From positions 3,350,501 through 3,414,500 of the forward strand of contig JACCIC010000029.1 of NCBI GenBank assembly GCA_018907035.1: DNA of 64,000 nt, read 5' to 3'. Under the pieces are notes generated by a model. The model did not search any database. It saw nothing but the letters and a program-made list of their open reading frames with translations, and was not told the DNA's origin. The position numbers and the translations under genes were made by a program. Each line of letters opens with the position of its first letter. Position 1 is the stretch's first letter. Below are positions 22,354-36,957 of the stretch, piece by piece. This DNA comes from Sycobia sp. Sy_11 (Eukaryota; Arthropoda; Insecta; Hymenoptera; Epichrysomallidae).

Positions 22354-23830
22354 TTTGTGAAAAAGTGAAAAAAATTCCTAACGTTTACGGGTACTTACAA
22401 AATAATCCCCCCCTTCCTTTGATTAGAGCGAGAAATACGAGAAAAGACCTCGTCTGCTTTTTCGAACTCCAGCCGATAAATTCGATAATTAACAAATACT
22501 CAGAGGCTCACCCCGTAGTAGAGAGTCGGCCTTTTCCTACGGAAAAGAAAAATTGAAAAATTCCTGGAGCTTCATCTCGCTCTCTCTCCTTCCCCACCCC
22601 TCTCTCTCTCTCATTCCGTCTCTCCGTCTTTATCTGTCTATACTCGAGGTATGTGCTGTAATAATCCAGGGTAAATTCTATTTTGAGCTTTACTACAGCG
22701 AGAAAATTATTGGGGCTGCGTTAGTAGACATTTTCTTAAGATCCCCATGGTTTAATATCCGGTAAAACTATTTGTGCCTGTGCTAACGAAATTGTTTCGA
22801 AAAATTTGTGAAAAATAAAAAAAAATGCGGATAAAAAGAATTAATTTTAATAATACTTTTTTCTCACACTTTATTGTTAAGGTTAAAAACGTATATTTAA
22901 AAGTGAATTGTACCACCATATCAAAATTAAGAACTTTCAAATTAAGATACTATTCACGACGGGAAATATAGTTAAAACATTCATATTATACATAAAAATT
23001 TATATATTATTTATATATAACAATTTTATAGGAAAGTACATTTAATTTAGTAATTTAGTAATTGCTATATTTTTATCATAAAGAATTAATTGAAAATAGT
23101 CCCAATAATCCTTAAAGATAACTTTAATTTATTTCAACGTTAATGTTCTCTTAGAGGTCGTCAAAGACCGCAGCTCTAATTTTGTTATAAATATATGAAG
23201 TTTTTTAATAGATGGGTGAAATAATTTAATATTTTATAAGAATAATTTTATTATTTTTACGAAATAATTTTGAATAGTTTTTATAAAATTTACGGGTCAG
23301 TATTTGGATATTTGAACTAAATATTATATATATATGTACATTTGATAAATCTACTTTGTCGATTGATGTAAATCCATTCGGTCTATACCATCGTTGATCT
23401 TTTGAACAAGTTTATAGTAGTACGATGGCAGTAGTCTGTCTTTCTTTATAATTATTGCCATAAAATCTGTATTCAGATCATAATAAATTTTGTTTTAATG
23501 GTTTTTTCTAACGATAATATATAATATTTCGTCTCGAAATTAGACTTTACAAACGCAATTAACTATGGTTTTAATATTTTTTACATTTTATATTTCAGAT
23601 TCTAGGCGGGAGGAGGGGGAGATATTGCAAATATGAAAAGTCAAACTATTATTATAATTGTTGTCATTATATAGGCTATGTAACAACGATAATAATGTTA
23701 ATAATTTAATATACTTCTAGGTGGATTTACAAAAGTTTTCTTTTAATAATAATTGTTTAAAATCATTCGAAGACAGCCAAAATGATCTGGCCTCATTTGA
23801 TATAGCAAAAAATTGAAACAGCGCCAGGCA
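22354..23830. other. mostly AT-rich non-coding stretch
   Basis: A short C/T-rich run lies at about 22575-22640. Otherwise no feature is recognised. Confidence 0.5.
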
Positions 23831-24240
23831 TTTGAACGAGATTACAAATCAATTTCAACTGACACGACGTCACGGAAACGAAAAAAAAATCCTAAACCAT
23901 CGGTTCTTAACCCTTGCACTTTTACGCGAAGTGAATACGTGCCCCGCTATACATAGATATGCGAGAATTATGCATATCGGTAAACAATGTAACCCGTTTC
24001 TTTTGTCACGGGGCGCGCATCGACGCTTAAAAGCTCCCCCTCCCAGCCCCTTCCCGCGGGCCTCCTCCTTTCTCCGGCGCCATAATAAATTAACGACAAA
24101 AATGAGGTAATAAAAGTTGGCCCCGCGGTGTATGAAAGAACGAAGAACATTAGCATTAGCCCGGGCCCGCCTTGGAATAATAACGAGTTTAACGACCTGC
24201 TCCTCGTCGCGCATAATTAATATATATACACACTGCAATT

Positions 24241-24243
<3 letters not shown>

Positions 24244-24297
<54 letters not shown>
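24244..24297. repeat. (TA)n microsatellite
   Basis: Pure TA array of about 54 nt inside the GC-richer patch. Confidence 0.95.
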
Positions 24298-24298
<1 letters not shown>

Positions 24299-24474
24299 GT
24301 ACACATTCTGCCCCGCACCCTGTGTGCGCGCGCGCGGCATGCCAGTCACGCTTTTTTCCACTTTCGCCCGCGCGCCGGCTAAGTATCCCGCGTCACCCGT
24401 CAAACTTACGCTTCGCTCGACCCCTTCGCGCGCCCAAGTTACCCCGCCCTTAATCTAAAAATGGCGCTGTAATT

Positions 24475-24478
<4 letters not shown>

Positions 24479-24519
<41 letters not shown>
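24479..24519. repeat. (AT)n microsatellite
   Basis: AT array of about 41 nt, followed by the palindromic CGCATATGCG. Confidence 0.95.
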
Positions 24520-24520
<1 letters not shown>

Positions 24521-24960
24521 GCATATGCGTACACATGCACTTCGGAAAATATCGAGCCCGCTGCGCAGGGGGTGGCTGCGGAGAGGGGAGGGGGACATCG
24601 ATCGACGACAGAGGCATCGTTTATTATACATATTTAGGGCTTATTCGGCGTCAGTCTCGGCCGACGTGCGGGAAAGGAAAAAGTCTCCGATCGAACCTCT
24701 AGACGCTCTCGTTATTTAGAAGCAAGTGGCAAACGATCGGGTACGTCGCGGGCGGGGGGCAAGTTCGTTAATGTTCGATCGACATAAAAGAAAAGGCAAA
24801 GACGATGGAACATTTTTTTTTCTCCCGTTCGACGCGCTCGATGATAGTTTGGCACATTTGGAGCGCAAATAATTGAATTTACCAAGCAAAGAATTGGCGG
24901 GCATGAAAAATTACTGCCACATGGTGAACTGACTGACGGCCGACAATTCTCGCTCATTAC

Positions 24961-25563
24961 GAGTAGCTAACTTCGTAAATTGAATTTTACCTCATTAATT
25001 TGTCAAAGTATTTATTAGTGAAAATTGTCCGGACAACGTTTATTTGGTTATTAAGTTAAATGACTCGGTCGTGGGCTCGGTTCACCGAGCGACAGTACTA
25101 GCCGAACTGGACTATTCTTATTCGAAATTTCCTATGGTACATTTAAAAATAACCAGTTAATATTTAGAATTTTAATATTAATTTTTTCGACTTTCGCAGT
25201 CCTCTCTATTCCAATCACATTCCGTAAGACCGCCTTACTTTCTAGAAGTACCATCCACGGAGAGGATCGAATTTTATGATGCGTTTACGTTCTAGCGCAG
25301 CATGAATGATGCTCATGTAACGACGATATTCCCTAACGGTCATTATATATATATATATATATTACTTGGCGTATCTCGAGTATTTTTTTAGTCAGATTTA
25401 TCAATTGAATTCGGGGCGTTCGCAGCTCTTACTTCGAACGGATTCATTAGAAAATATTAAGACGTCTCGGCCTCATGGACGTTCCTTCCAACTGCTGAAT
25501 AATCTCATTTTAGATGAATATTTCTCGAGTCTGATATTTTCAACTCAATCTCTTCAAGACTAC

Positions 25564-25567
<4 letters not shown>
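24961..25567. other. non-coding stretch
   Basis: No gene. A small inverted repeat GCTCGGT-TC-ACCGAGC lies at about 25075-25090. Confidence 0.5.

Positions 25568-25617
<50 letters not shown>
25568..25617. repeat. (TA)n microsatellite
   Basis: TA array of about 50 nt. Confidence 0.95.
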
Positions 25618-25620
<3 letters not shown>

Positions 25621-27025
25621 GTGGATATTTAATTTGCTTTTCGTTCACCTATTTATCGATGTTTCAAATTAGTTATTCTCTTCAAACAAAATTCTCTTCT
25701 TTATTTCATTATTTTACATCATAATCTTCATCTATTTAACAAATGGAACTTTATAAAGTTTTAAATAAATTATAAGGTCGACTATATTGATTCGCTTAAA
25801 TAATTAATTTTTTTTGTTTCTTACATTAGAAAAGAAAATAAACAGCTAAGGCAACTTCGCAGAATTGCACACCTTAACGATATTTTCCCATTCTTATTAT
25901 AGAGGCAATAAAGTCGATGAGTTTTATTATATCTGTTACGAATAGCTTTTAATCGTATAATAACAGTCGAAAGGAATATTTATTCTGTCTACAGTGCCAA
26001 ACAATATTATTGGATGCAATTTTCAACAAAGGCATTTTGTATTATTCAATTGTAATAATAAATTTTTAAACCAAAGAAAATTTAATTTAATAACGTATCG
26101 GAAAATGCCTTTGTGTATTCAAAAATTAATCCCATATTCTCTATCGTAAAGTAAATTAAAAAATGTTTTAATCAATATTTAGAATTCGATATGCTGTTAG
26201 TGGGGATTTTCATTTGATTAAAATATAAAAAGCTGATAATAATGAATACAAATCGTCATCACGACTTCAATAATGAAATTGAAAAGCCGAGCATCGAGCG
26301 AAATAATATTTATATAAGAGAAATGATATAATTGGTAATATAAAATTCATTAATTAAATTTTATTTTCTTCGCATAGTAAAATTTCGGCTGAATTTATAA
26401 TACGAAACCAATATATAAATTAAAGGTAAAACTGAATATATCGTTATTTTTTTCTATTTTCTTGTCAATAAGGTAATAAATTAAAGAATGAGGGCAGAAA
26501 CATTTTTCGCCTATCTATTCATTCTTCACGAAATGAAAACACATCGAGTACTAAAATCAGGAAGAGCAAGGATTTTCCTAATAAAAAGGGCGATTTTACT
26601 CATCATTTGTGATTCTTTTACCAAAAGATTCCTTAGAAATAGTTTTATATTTTCTATGATGTGAAATGTATCTCTGAATTTTTAAAATTGTATTGACATT
26701 TTTAAACGTGTTTTCAGTCCAGCACTGCGTTTAGGGATCGATTTAAAATCTATGCAAGCCATTGTCAGCTATGAAAATCTATTATTGTATCTCTTTAAGG
26801 TTGATTTTATGTAGAAAAAATTAAAGCGGAAGTATTTTTTATTTATATTGAAACTTTGAAACCCCTGAATAGGCGTGATTTGTATGAATTTTAAAAAATA
26901 AAAAATAACGTTGATCCGAAATCTTTTGGTGACCGGTCACGTGAGACCGCATGCAAATTCGTGCGTCTTGTTCCGAAATTATCTGTGAGCTGTACAGAAA
27001 CAGGTGGAAGTAGATTGTTTTACGG

Positions 27026-27026
<1 letters not shown>

Positions 27027-27067
<41 letters not shown>
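27027..27067. repeat. (CT)n microsatellite
   Basis: CT array of about 41 nt. Confidence 0.95.
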
Positions 27068-27069
<2 letters not shown>

Positions 27070-27904
27070 GCTATCTTATTGATACATAGTCTATATTGAT
27101 AAATATTTTTATCAGTCTTACAGTCCTCATACTATAATATATTGTACTAGCATAATGACAATCAGACTGTCCTTGTTTATGTTCACCCCCGAAGAATGTG
27201 AAATATAAATTATTACTAAAAATAACATTAAATAAAATTAAAAATTAAAAATAATTAAAATAAAAAAATAAAAAAATAAGCTGTATTCTATGTCAGATTA
27301 ATAATTGTTAACAGACCACCTTAAATAAAAATTTTCCTTCGATGCCCGACATTTCGAACCGCTACGGTTATTACTATCTTCAAGGACTAAATTGTAGATA
27401 TATGACATAGACTATAGACAACCGTAATCTCTACGCAGAGATCAATTTTCTATTCTAAACCTTGCAATTGCTGCTAGTAATTTTATCACATAACGTGAAA
27501 ATTCCAAAAGATTACCATACTTTCTAATAAATCATGCAGTGTAAATGGTAACTTTTTTAACGAGATCGCATCTACCATTTTCTAGAAATATTGTAATTGT
27601 TTAAATTTTTAACAATCTCTCATCATATATTACTAGGTACTATTGTAATTATAATTGCGAAATGTTATACGATACGATTTATTCAATAAGATACTAATCA
27701 TTTTCAAATATTGCAAAGGCAAAATAAGCTTTTTATTGAACGATACTTTGCACATGTGTACTTCATTATTTTTATTGACTACTGAAATGAGTACATAATA
27801 CTGGAGCAAGAGAATTTTCGAGACAAATTAAAATTATCGCAACTTGAAATTCAACTGTCTATGGCTCAATGATTCGTTGGATTTTATCAAAATAATTACA
27901 TGTA

Positions 27905-27986
27905 GTTATTTCAACTCAATATTATAATATTAAAGTGTCCCGCCAGTTATTGCAACTCAATATGATCGCATTAAAGTATCGAGCCA
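27905..27986 (+). repeat. tandem duplication of a 41-bp unit
   Basis: Unit 1 (27905-27945) and unit 2 (27946-27986) share GTTATT, CAACTCAATAT, ATTAAAGT and the CCA-type end. About 33 of 41 positions are identical. Confidence 0.85.
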
Positions 27987-28020
27987 ATTATATGCCAAAC
28001 CTTCGATGACCTCCTATAAA

Positions 28021-28430
28021 GGTGTAATCATATATATCGTATATATGCGTGTGTATGGGTGTATGTATTATATAGGTTACACAGCGTGCCCCTCTTTCGC
28101 AACAGCCAGCGGCGCAGCGAATTAATTAAGAACGCCAGCGGGGAGTCCCCTCGACGGGAGGGACAGAGGGTACGGAGGAGGCTTTAAATAACGTATTTAC
28201 GGAAATTGAATAAATTTCGCGAAGCCGAGCGGACCGGCGAATTAATCATTCCGCTGCGTTGCGGGGTCGGACTGGGGGTAGCGGGCTACTTAATTTCCCT
28301 TCAAATAGAAATCGTCATGAATCGCAAGACCTGATGGTGCTAATTGAATTTATCGGCGCGACGAGCGCGGAGGAAGAGACGCGAGTAAATCTACAATCGG
28401 TGGACAATAAATCAACGAGACAGTATATGG

Positions 28431-28437
<7 letters not shown>
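28021..28437. other. GC-richer patch left of a (TA)n array
   Basis: CG-rich at about 28085-28180 and 28215-28290. The frame at 28259-28549 is partly non-repetitive, but its C-terminal half is TA array and no domain is recognised. Confidence 0.45.

Positions 28438-28490
<53 letters not shown>
28438..28490. repeat. (TA)n microsatellite
   Basis: TA array of about 53 nt with a phase slip at its right end. Confidence 0.95.
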
Positions 28491-28495
<5 letters not shown>

Positions 28496-28499
28496 TTGG

Positions 28500-30398
28500 G
28501 AAAAGACAAAATACTGCCCTGCCAAAGGTACGTTCTCCCCTTACTCTAACGGTTGACCATTTGGCTGTTTTGCTGGACTTTAAGAGTTTGATTTCGGTAA
28601 ATAAAGTAGTATTTGTCACAATCATCGATTTTCCTGGGGTAAAGAATATGACGGAAGTAATATTCAATTATTGATCGTTATATGATGATATTGGCGAATT
28701 CTAATCGGCCTCTTACCCAGATTTCTTTATAGTCTAAGCTTACGGTCCGCACTACTCTATTTAATGCGCTATTTGCTATACTTTTTTAGATCGAAAATAT
28801 CCCAATATACTGTATTTAGATTGAGAAAATGGCCGTTCGTACTCTCGTATATTCTGGTGCTTGAACAAAATCTGCTCGTGGTATAGATTTTTAAAAATAC
28901 GACTTTGTAACATATCTTAATAAAGCTTTCAAGATTATTTAATAATAGAATCACCTTAATACTTTTTCTCTTAATCAACCGAAATCGGATAAATTATCGC
29001 GCATATTCAGTAAATTATACGGTGGTATAAAAGCCGTCTGTGTAAAAGAATAAAAATTGGCCGATTTGGAAAAAAATTTTATTTTATAAGCAATAACTAT
29101 TGCCTCAATTACAAAAAATATTTGAAAAGCACTTTATGATTGTTTAACAAATACCTACTTTTATTTAAACGTGTAGATTTATATTTACTTAGTTTTACTA
29201 ATTATTGAAAATGCTTGTTATCTTTCAAACTATTGTATTGATTTTTAAAACTCATCATCAAGTTCATTTTTTAATTGGCTGCATTGATATTACATTTTCG
29301 TTTGGCCACTTATCAATTTAATTTTACATTAAATATACATTGATTTATTAAGAATTTTGGTAACAATCAATCTTCACATTAGTTTTGCACTTTATTTCAC
29401 TCAAACATATCTGCAAGATCATGTTACAATTACGTTGTTATGATGGAACAATAACTGACAACGGCATCTACTTCTTCTGTAGTAATAGTTGAATATAGTA
29501 AGGCTTTGCATAGATTTATGCATTGATCGCTTCTAAATTTTTTCGAATATATCCATTACCATCTATAATTATAAACAGTAAATAATATGAAAAGAAGTAT
29601 AAATGAAGATATAGGAAGTTAATGTTACTCGTGTCAACAGAAATATTCAGATGAAATGATAAAATACTATGCACAAAAAATGAAAGTAAGCCAAACCAAA
29701 TTATCTTATATAGTGATATACCTAATGAATGAATTTCTTACTTCATTAATTGAGAAATTTTTAAAGATAGCGTAGCTTTTTACGATCTTTTTATGGTCTC
29801 GTCAATATGACAATTTGGCATTTTCAACAATTTAGAATCTTCCAAATCTATTATATATTGTGTGTTATTATAGTAAATCAATTATGATTGATTATTGTTT
29901 ATAGTTACTTTTAATTGCTTCTGAACGGATCTACTAAATTTTCGTATGAAAAATGCAATCAATGCAATACTGACAATTGTGTTGAGTCAAACCGTTGCAA
30001 GAATTAAAAGCGCTTCATACAGATTTTGATGCAGATTCAAGTTGCCCGCAATTCAACATCGGCAGAGCGAACGAACTTAATTTGTTTTCAGGATTTACAA
30101 TCTATATTGTTTTTCTTTGCCAGAAAAAGAAATAGTCTCATTCCCATGTAATAAGTGTTGCTACACTTTTTTTTATTGTATTTTTCTGTATTTTGTATTT
30201 ATTTATTATTTTATCTATATGTTTATTTGTTCAACTAGTAAAATACTGCACTAATTTTTTCATTCTGTGATAAACAACATTCTTTAAATATAATATTTAA
30301 TAATTAAACTTTATTTCTTACTAAATTTATACCTCTACTTATTAGAACTTAAGAAAACATTTATTATATTGGTAATATTATTATTTTATAAATCTTTA

Positions 30399-30399
<1 letters not shown>
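28500..30399. other. AT-rich non-coding stretch
   Basis: No gene, repeat family or RNA recognised. Confidence 0.55.

Positions 30400-30442
<43 letters not shown>
30400..30442. repeat. (TA)n microsatellite
   Basis: TA array of about 43 nt in very AT-rich sequence. Confidence 0.95.
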
Positions 30443-30446
<4 letters not shown>

Positions 30447-33400
30447 TGTATTAAAAATAGGAATATTAAAAATTTTATTTTATTTTATTAAAAATTATAT
30501 ATCGTCTAGGTTTAAAATTTTAAGAGTACGAATAACAAAAAAGTGCTACTTACCTATTTAATATATAACCCTGATATATAACAAAAATAATAACATAATA
30601 TTGATATTAATAATAACCGCAAGAATCCCTATAAACAAATAGCTATATAATAATGAATGAGAAAGTTTAAAACTTATGCCATGACTAAATATTATAATAA
30701 GAATAATGATATGCGTGAAACAGTGATAATTTACATTATGAGATACGAAATAATTTCTAATAAAGTAACAAAATAAAGTCAAAAAGGAAAACAGTATTAA
30801 GAATCATAGAATACAAGCTAAGCAAGGAAGTGTGATGCGCTAATATTTTCATTAAAATAATTCATAATTCAATCAATGAAAAATTATGTTACATATAAAT
30901 TATACTAGGACATGGCACATAAATTAATTGAATAAAATGGAAAAGATGAATATGAAAAGATTTCGATAAAGGAATAGTTATGAACATAAAACTGACAGAG
31001 TTATGGATCACGTTATACTTTTTCACTTTTACTGCAGCCCCTATACCGATCTAAGTCGCCAGAAACGTTTTATTAAAAACAAAAAAGAAGACTGATTTAA
31101 CAATACAGGGGTTTCGAAAACTCACGCATACATCAAACATATCTCACGAGCATATTGCAAGAAAAATAAAATTGAATACACTTGGTTGTATACTATTAAT
31201 GCATAATCGATAATAATATATAAGATATTATCTAATGAATCTTCAGTATTCAGATTGAGTAATTATTCTGATATTAGCTAACTTCTGTCTAATTTTTCAT
31301 TTATGTTTCTTATCATTGTATTATACTAATGTTCGTATGTTTATATTAAGATCTATGGCCTATTCTAAGACTCTTCAAATCTAATCAGATCAACTTTTAG
31401 TTAATAACATTATTTATTTCTTAATATTACTACAAGTAATTTTAAGTGATTTCAATGCAATCTTTAAAATATCGCTGGTTTTGCCAGTGGCTTCAGTTCG
31501 CTGTTAAAGTAAGCGAATATTTTTTATCGCTCTATTAGATAGAAGGTGAAATATAATAATAATAGAACGCGAAAAGCAAAATTTACATTCGTCTGACAAA
31601 TACATATACTAACAATAATAAATTCTTGAAATTTCAAGAAAAATTATAAGATTAATTTGATATACAAGCCAACCTTTACTTTTTACAATACAAAAATTTA
31701 TTGATAGACTGATAAAATCCTTTTAAAAAGTCTTTTTCAATATATACGAGAGTAACCGCCTGCAATAAATGTACGCGAGCTTATGAAATCGGAAAAAGTA
31801 AGAAATAACTTATTCATGAGTTTCAAATAAAAGTGGCTTCTGACGTATTACAATATTCCATAGAGAAATCTTCACATGTTCTCCGCTTCTTTGTAAAAGA
31901 TTGACTAAATCCTATAAATCTGTTTTTATGATAATTTTCTTTACTTTTATATGGATCCTGGTATTAATTTTATGGACAGCTAACACAAACTGTTTTATAA
32001 GTAAAATTTAATAATTGCGTTTGTTTTTAACGAAATGATATCAACTGTTCTCGTGAAATGCAAGAATTCAATCTTTATCTTATAGATACAGTTTAATAAC
32101 GTAATTTCGTCGGTGTAGTAAAGCAAACAAGCCGAAACAGTATAAAAAGATTTACTCTTTATTATTTATTTGCAATGTCTAGACATTATAAAAAATAGTT
32201 GAACCGACAAATTTACGTCATCGAATACGCAGGTAGCTACGTTTTATACTCAGATTATAAACGAATATCTTCAGATATGTCAACGATTTAGTTTGAGAGA
32301 AAGAAAAAGTGATCGAGAGAACGCGACGTATATGATACGATCGTATAAGGAACAAAGTACACCAACCAATAGATAACAGGTTGTTCTCTCACTGGCATTA
32401 CAATTGGATCGAAACAATTGATGTTTAATAAGTACACTACGTCTCCAAGGCATGAAAAGCACACTATTTACCTGATAGCGCATTCCGAGATTTCGAAACA
32501 TCAAAATGTGACGTATGTATACAGGCAGAAGCGTATAGGAAGCATCTTAGCATATCCTGGAACAGACATGTTTAGGAAAGAGGAGGGATTTTTGATTGAT
32601 AGGTAGGAATTTGAACATGGAGTGATTTCTTTTTATTAAAAATTATTTTGGGGCATTTCTTTGTATTTATTTATTTATGTATTTATGTATTTCTTTGTTA
32701 CTAAATCGGTAAGCGCATTTAAATTTCATTTTGCAAATATTTCACGAGAATACACAGCAATACATACACTATGTATCAATAGAAAAACTGACAAAGTCGC
32801 AAATTTCGAACTGATAAGGCTCAATGTGTTTTCAGAGTTTTCTTTGTCAATCGATTTTTTAAATTTGCAAAATATTAATTGTGTAATTATGACTATGATA
32901 TTATTATATGTAATAATTCTGTCAAATATTAGCGAATATGGCCATACTATCATGAATAAATAATATAAACAAATTACACTTATTCTATTTTAATTAATTT
33001 ATTTCGATTAGGCATTTCAGATTTTCTTTGTTCGAAACCCATTTCAATTATCAATTTATCAATTGTAACACACTATCGTATAATTTTCTACTTTCTGATA
33101 ATACTTTTACACTAAAATGTACAATGTACAATATACAATATACAAAGTGACCATTTCAAATGATATGTTACATGAAATGAAAAATAAACTAGATAATGAA
33201 TAACAGTGCAGTAGAATAGATTAATTGACAAGGATTTGTCGCAAAAAATTGCGAATGTCGTTCAAAATAAATTAGTTAAAATCCGTCAAGTGTAATTTTT
33301 ATACATTACCTTTCTACGATAATCTGGTTATTAGAACTAATATATAAGGGAATCATTTTGAATATATTCTAGAAAATTTAGCTCTCCATGAACAGCACAG

Positions 33401-34345
33401 ACACATCTTCCCTATTAGACTGTAATGCTTTCTAAAATTTACTAATTTATTGGTAGATTTTCAACCTTTACTCACGGGCTAAGCATGTTTATAATATTCT
33501 TTTTTCTATTGAATTTTAAATAATATAATGTAAGAATTATTTTTCTCTTTAATGAAATTAATTTTACTCTACACTGCATTATTTTAATAATTTCAACACA
33601 CGAATTAAGGATAAGCATTTAGAATTTTCAAATAATATGCTGATATTTTTAGGTTTTTTGACGATTAGTCTTGAGACATGTTAATTCAGTTTATGTATCC
33701 TTTTGAGGTATCATAATAAATTAATACAGTCAATATGGAAAAACAAATGATTTGTACCATCGCTTTACAAAGTAGATTTCTTTATAGTAGAAAGTTGAAA
33801 TGTTGACATATTGAAAAATATTCAGTCGGCCTATACCAATCTGCATGTGGAATACTTACTTGATCTTTGATTAATTTTTTATGACTTTTAGGAACGATGT
33901 TGGCCCATATCTTAACAGGTACAATCCTTCAAACACCCTTATACAGTTTTTGTCAGTCAATTGATTTTTCAGTCAACGCATAACAGTAAATTTTTATCCC
34001 AACTTTAGAAAATTGATATTATGTCCCTGTTATTAATTAATTTTAATATAAAACTAATAAATCTGTGATGTATTAAATAACACCCAGATTAATGCCATTC
34101 TCGGCTTATTCGTTATAATTTCGATAACCAAATAAAAGTGGATCGGACGATGTGAAACGTCAAGGTAGATTTTACCAGGAAAAATCTCACGGGTTATAAA
34201 GATAATCATAAACGCGGCTTTGCGAGGGAGGCCGCAAACAACGCTTTCCGCGCGATCCATTCTTCAGACCAATCAAGTTTCGGCTCGCCCAACTCTGCGC
34301 TCGCGGACGCCGTAGGTCCCAAAGTTATTTTAATGACTATGCGTG

Positions 34346-34347
<2 letters not shown>
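30443..34347. other. AT-rich non-coding stretch
   Basis: The longest featureless part of the window. No protein motif was recognised on either strand. Small local repeats such as ACAATGTACAATATACAATATAC near 33120-33142 are present. Confidence 0.5.

Positions 34348-34397
<50 letters not shown>
34348..34397. repeat. (TA)n microsatellite with inverted ends
   Basis: TA array of about 50 nt bounded by TGCAA on the left and TTGCA on the right, so the whole unit is a palindrome. Confidence 0.95.
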
Positions 34398-34399
<2 letters not shown>

Positions 34400-34503
34400 C
34401 ATATATGATTTTAAAGCGACTCCTATTGTATACTCAGGAAACTGTACAGTCGTACGCTCCTTGGGAATTGGGCGCTGGTTCTGCTTTTGAAAAATCGATG
34501 GAA

Positions 34504-34514
34504 GGGGGGGGGGG
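34504..34514. repeat. G11 homopolymer
   Basis: Run of 11 G. Confidence 0.85.
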
Positions 34515-36640
34515 TCGAAGCTGTCGCGTAATAGGTTCTGGTTTCTCGGCTTGTAAAAACCTGAGCATAGAAGGAAATATGCGTCCGAGAAAGCAAAAGT
34601 TTTGCTTTATTCGTTTAGCCACATGAAATAACCTTCGGAAGTTATTTCGCAGATTGAATTTGAAGAAAAGAATTGATTCTCGAGAATTTCCAAGTTCTAC
34701 AATTCTTTTTTCATTCTGATACAAGGAAAAAATCAATCGCATGGATGACAAACAGTTTTATATACCAATGAAGAGTGTTTACGTACAAGATCATTTAGAG
34801 AACTTACAAGTATATTAGGGATGAATATTCTTAATAGGAGTTTAAGCATTTTGTTAAATTGGATTTTAACTACGATCTTGAAAATAATTGCAAAGGTAAA
34901 CTTGACATTTTTTATTATATTAGTTTCATTCATTATAATAATTATCATATATAATTAAATTTTATTCAGTTATCATATAATATATTTATTATAATAAGAG
35001 CAGTCGTTGGCTAAGGTAGTAAAAGCATCGTTGTTTGTTTACTATCCTTCAACGCCAGGCATTAGAGTATCCTCGAATTTTCAAAGACATTTCGAATCTA
35101 AACGACGATTGATTTTCTTCGGGTGCGGAAATTAAGATCGTTAATGCATATGACTTACAAAAAGAGACAGTAACGGTTGGACGACGGATTTGGTCCAGAC
35201 CGATGGAGCCGATGGAGGTAATTTCGATTACCTTTAAAATAAGCTCTGCAAAGTTTTCGAACCTAATGGTCTCTGGTGCTGAAGTTATAGTAGCTTATTG
35301 TGCTTAAAAATAAATATAGTTGCCGTGTATAAATTGAATATATATATATATATAGTAGTAACAGATATTTTTTTTCATGATAATAGGCCCTCTCTTAATA
35401 CTGGATTCTAAAATTTGAATGAACTTACGTCTAAAAAAGTATTGCTTCCATGTTATTCTTATGTAAGGTTTAGCTAAATTGACTCGAAAGGGAATAGTTG
35501 CTTACACATGTTAATGAATCGATCCAACCTTCATTGGTAATTACAAAACTTTTATACATTTGCGGATATAGATTTATTAGAGCTGATTTGCTTGATTGCT
35601 CTTCTTTCAATGAATCTGGAGTAAAGTAGAAATTCTCATTGAAAGTATTTCTCTAACTAACTAGTACAATAAATTTATATACAAGTATACTAATTTGTAT
35701 ATAAGCAAGTATCATGCGTTACAAATGGGAAAGTATTAGGAACTGAGACTCTATACGTTTCATTTGGCAGATAATCGACGCTACCTCCCTCAGTCTGCAA
35801 AAAATCGTGAGACAAATACCGTGACATCTCCTTGTTAGTAACAGAATTATCTAGTCCTAATGTAATAAAATAAAATAAATAAATGCATAAATAAATAAAT
35901 AATTTGACATTTGAATCCATAAATCAAAATGCTAATTTTCACTGAGGTTTGGATCGACGTTAACTGAAGTCGATGCACCAGGGTCGTCTTGTGTGACCTT
36001 AGATACGCGATGTGCCTTAAATTATAGAATAACAGATTTTGCTTTGGGAATAAGTTATAAAAGAGCAAAAGAGAGGGAGAAAAAGAAAGAGATCCAAGAT
36101 TGGCTCTGACTACAGAGGTATGAGCAATGAAGCCAGGTGGGTCTATGCACTTACATAGGCGGTGCTATCCGATCAGAGCGCACAAAAAATGTGTCCACAG
36201 GTTCCATCCTTGTCAAGTCCGTGCATCAATGCGCATGCACTGCCTAGAGAAAAAGGTGAATAAGATATGATGCCATCCCTTCGATATTCGATTCGGACAG
36301 TTTTGGTGGTTACCGCGGATCTAATTATTCCTGTATTTTATATTAGTAATAAAGAGATAATAAGATATTAGTTATAAAGAGCTTGTATAAAATCTCAGAA
36401 TTACAATCATATCTGTCACAAAATACCATTATATACGGCAATACCTCAAATGTAATGAAAAATGATGTAGCAGAATGTATCAAAATTGATTCCACACCCT
36501 CCGCCAGTTTTATTAGACGAGCCAAATTATTTTTCTTCACGCATTCCAGTGAATTTTAAGATTTTCATTAATGCATGTTAATTACATCGAAATTAAATCG
36601 TGATTCTAATTAACGTGTGCAGATTAAATCCATAATTAAA
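34515..36640. other. non-coding stretch
   Basis: No supported gene. Minus-strand frames at 35690-35920 and 35847-36068 resemble no family I know. A more GC-balanced segment (about 36090-36260) stands out but has no motif. Confidence 0.45.
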
Positions 36641-36908
36641 TATTTTCTTTCGCGATCATCCCCACCCGCACCCGCCAACATAAGTCTCTAACCGATGGGG
36701 TAGTATAACAAACAAAAAAACAAGTGTATGTAAAGAGAAAAGTTTTTCAGCACACTCACTGATGGGAGGCAGGCTTTTCGCAATTATTATTGCACAAGAA
36801 ACGAAACCCTTCCCTCTGCCCAAAACGAGTCGGCTTGCCGTACCGCGTGCCTAGACCTACTATATATACATAATATACACTTCGTTGACGAGCGTCCCGA
36901 GTCAAATT

Positions 36909-36957
<49 letters not shown>

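Larger units (their letters stand above)
23831..24960. other. GC-richer patch around two (TA)n arrays
   Basis: CG-rich segments at about 24005-24075, 24110-24190, 24320-24440 and 24550-24770 alternate with AT arrays. The long minus-strand frame at 23870-24403 reads through the array and has no recognised domain. Confidence 0.45.
25618..28020. other. AT-rich non-coding stretch
   Basis: No gene. It holds a (CT)n array at 27027-27067 and a 41-bp tandem duplication at 27905-27986. A local GTGACCGGTCAC palindrome lies near 26930-26941. Confidence 0.5.

Noticed and set aside
23870..24403. 177-codon minus-strand frame, the longest in the window
   Set aside because: Its middle is (TA)n translation, the flanks are low-complexity Arg/Ala, and no domain is recognisable.
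26930..26960. GTGACCGGTCAC palindrome followed by CACGTG and ATGCAAAT
   Set aside because: These match generic E-box and octamer words, but short words of this kind are expected by chance in 64 kb and nothing else supports an enhancer.
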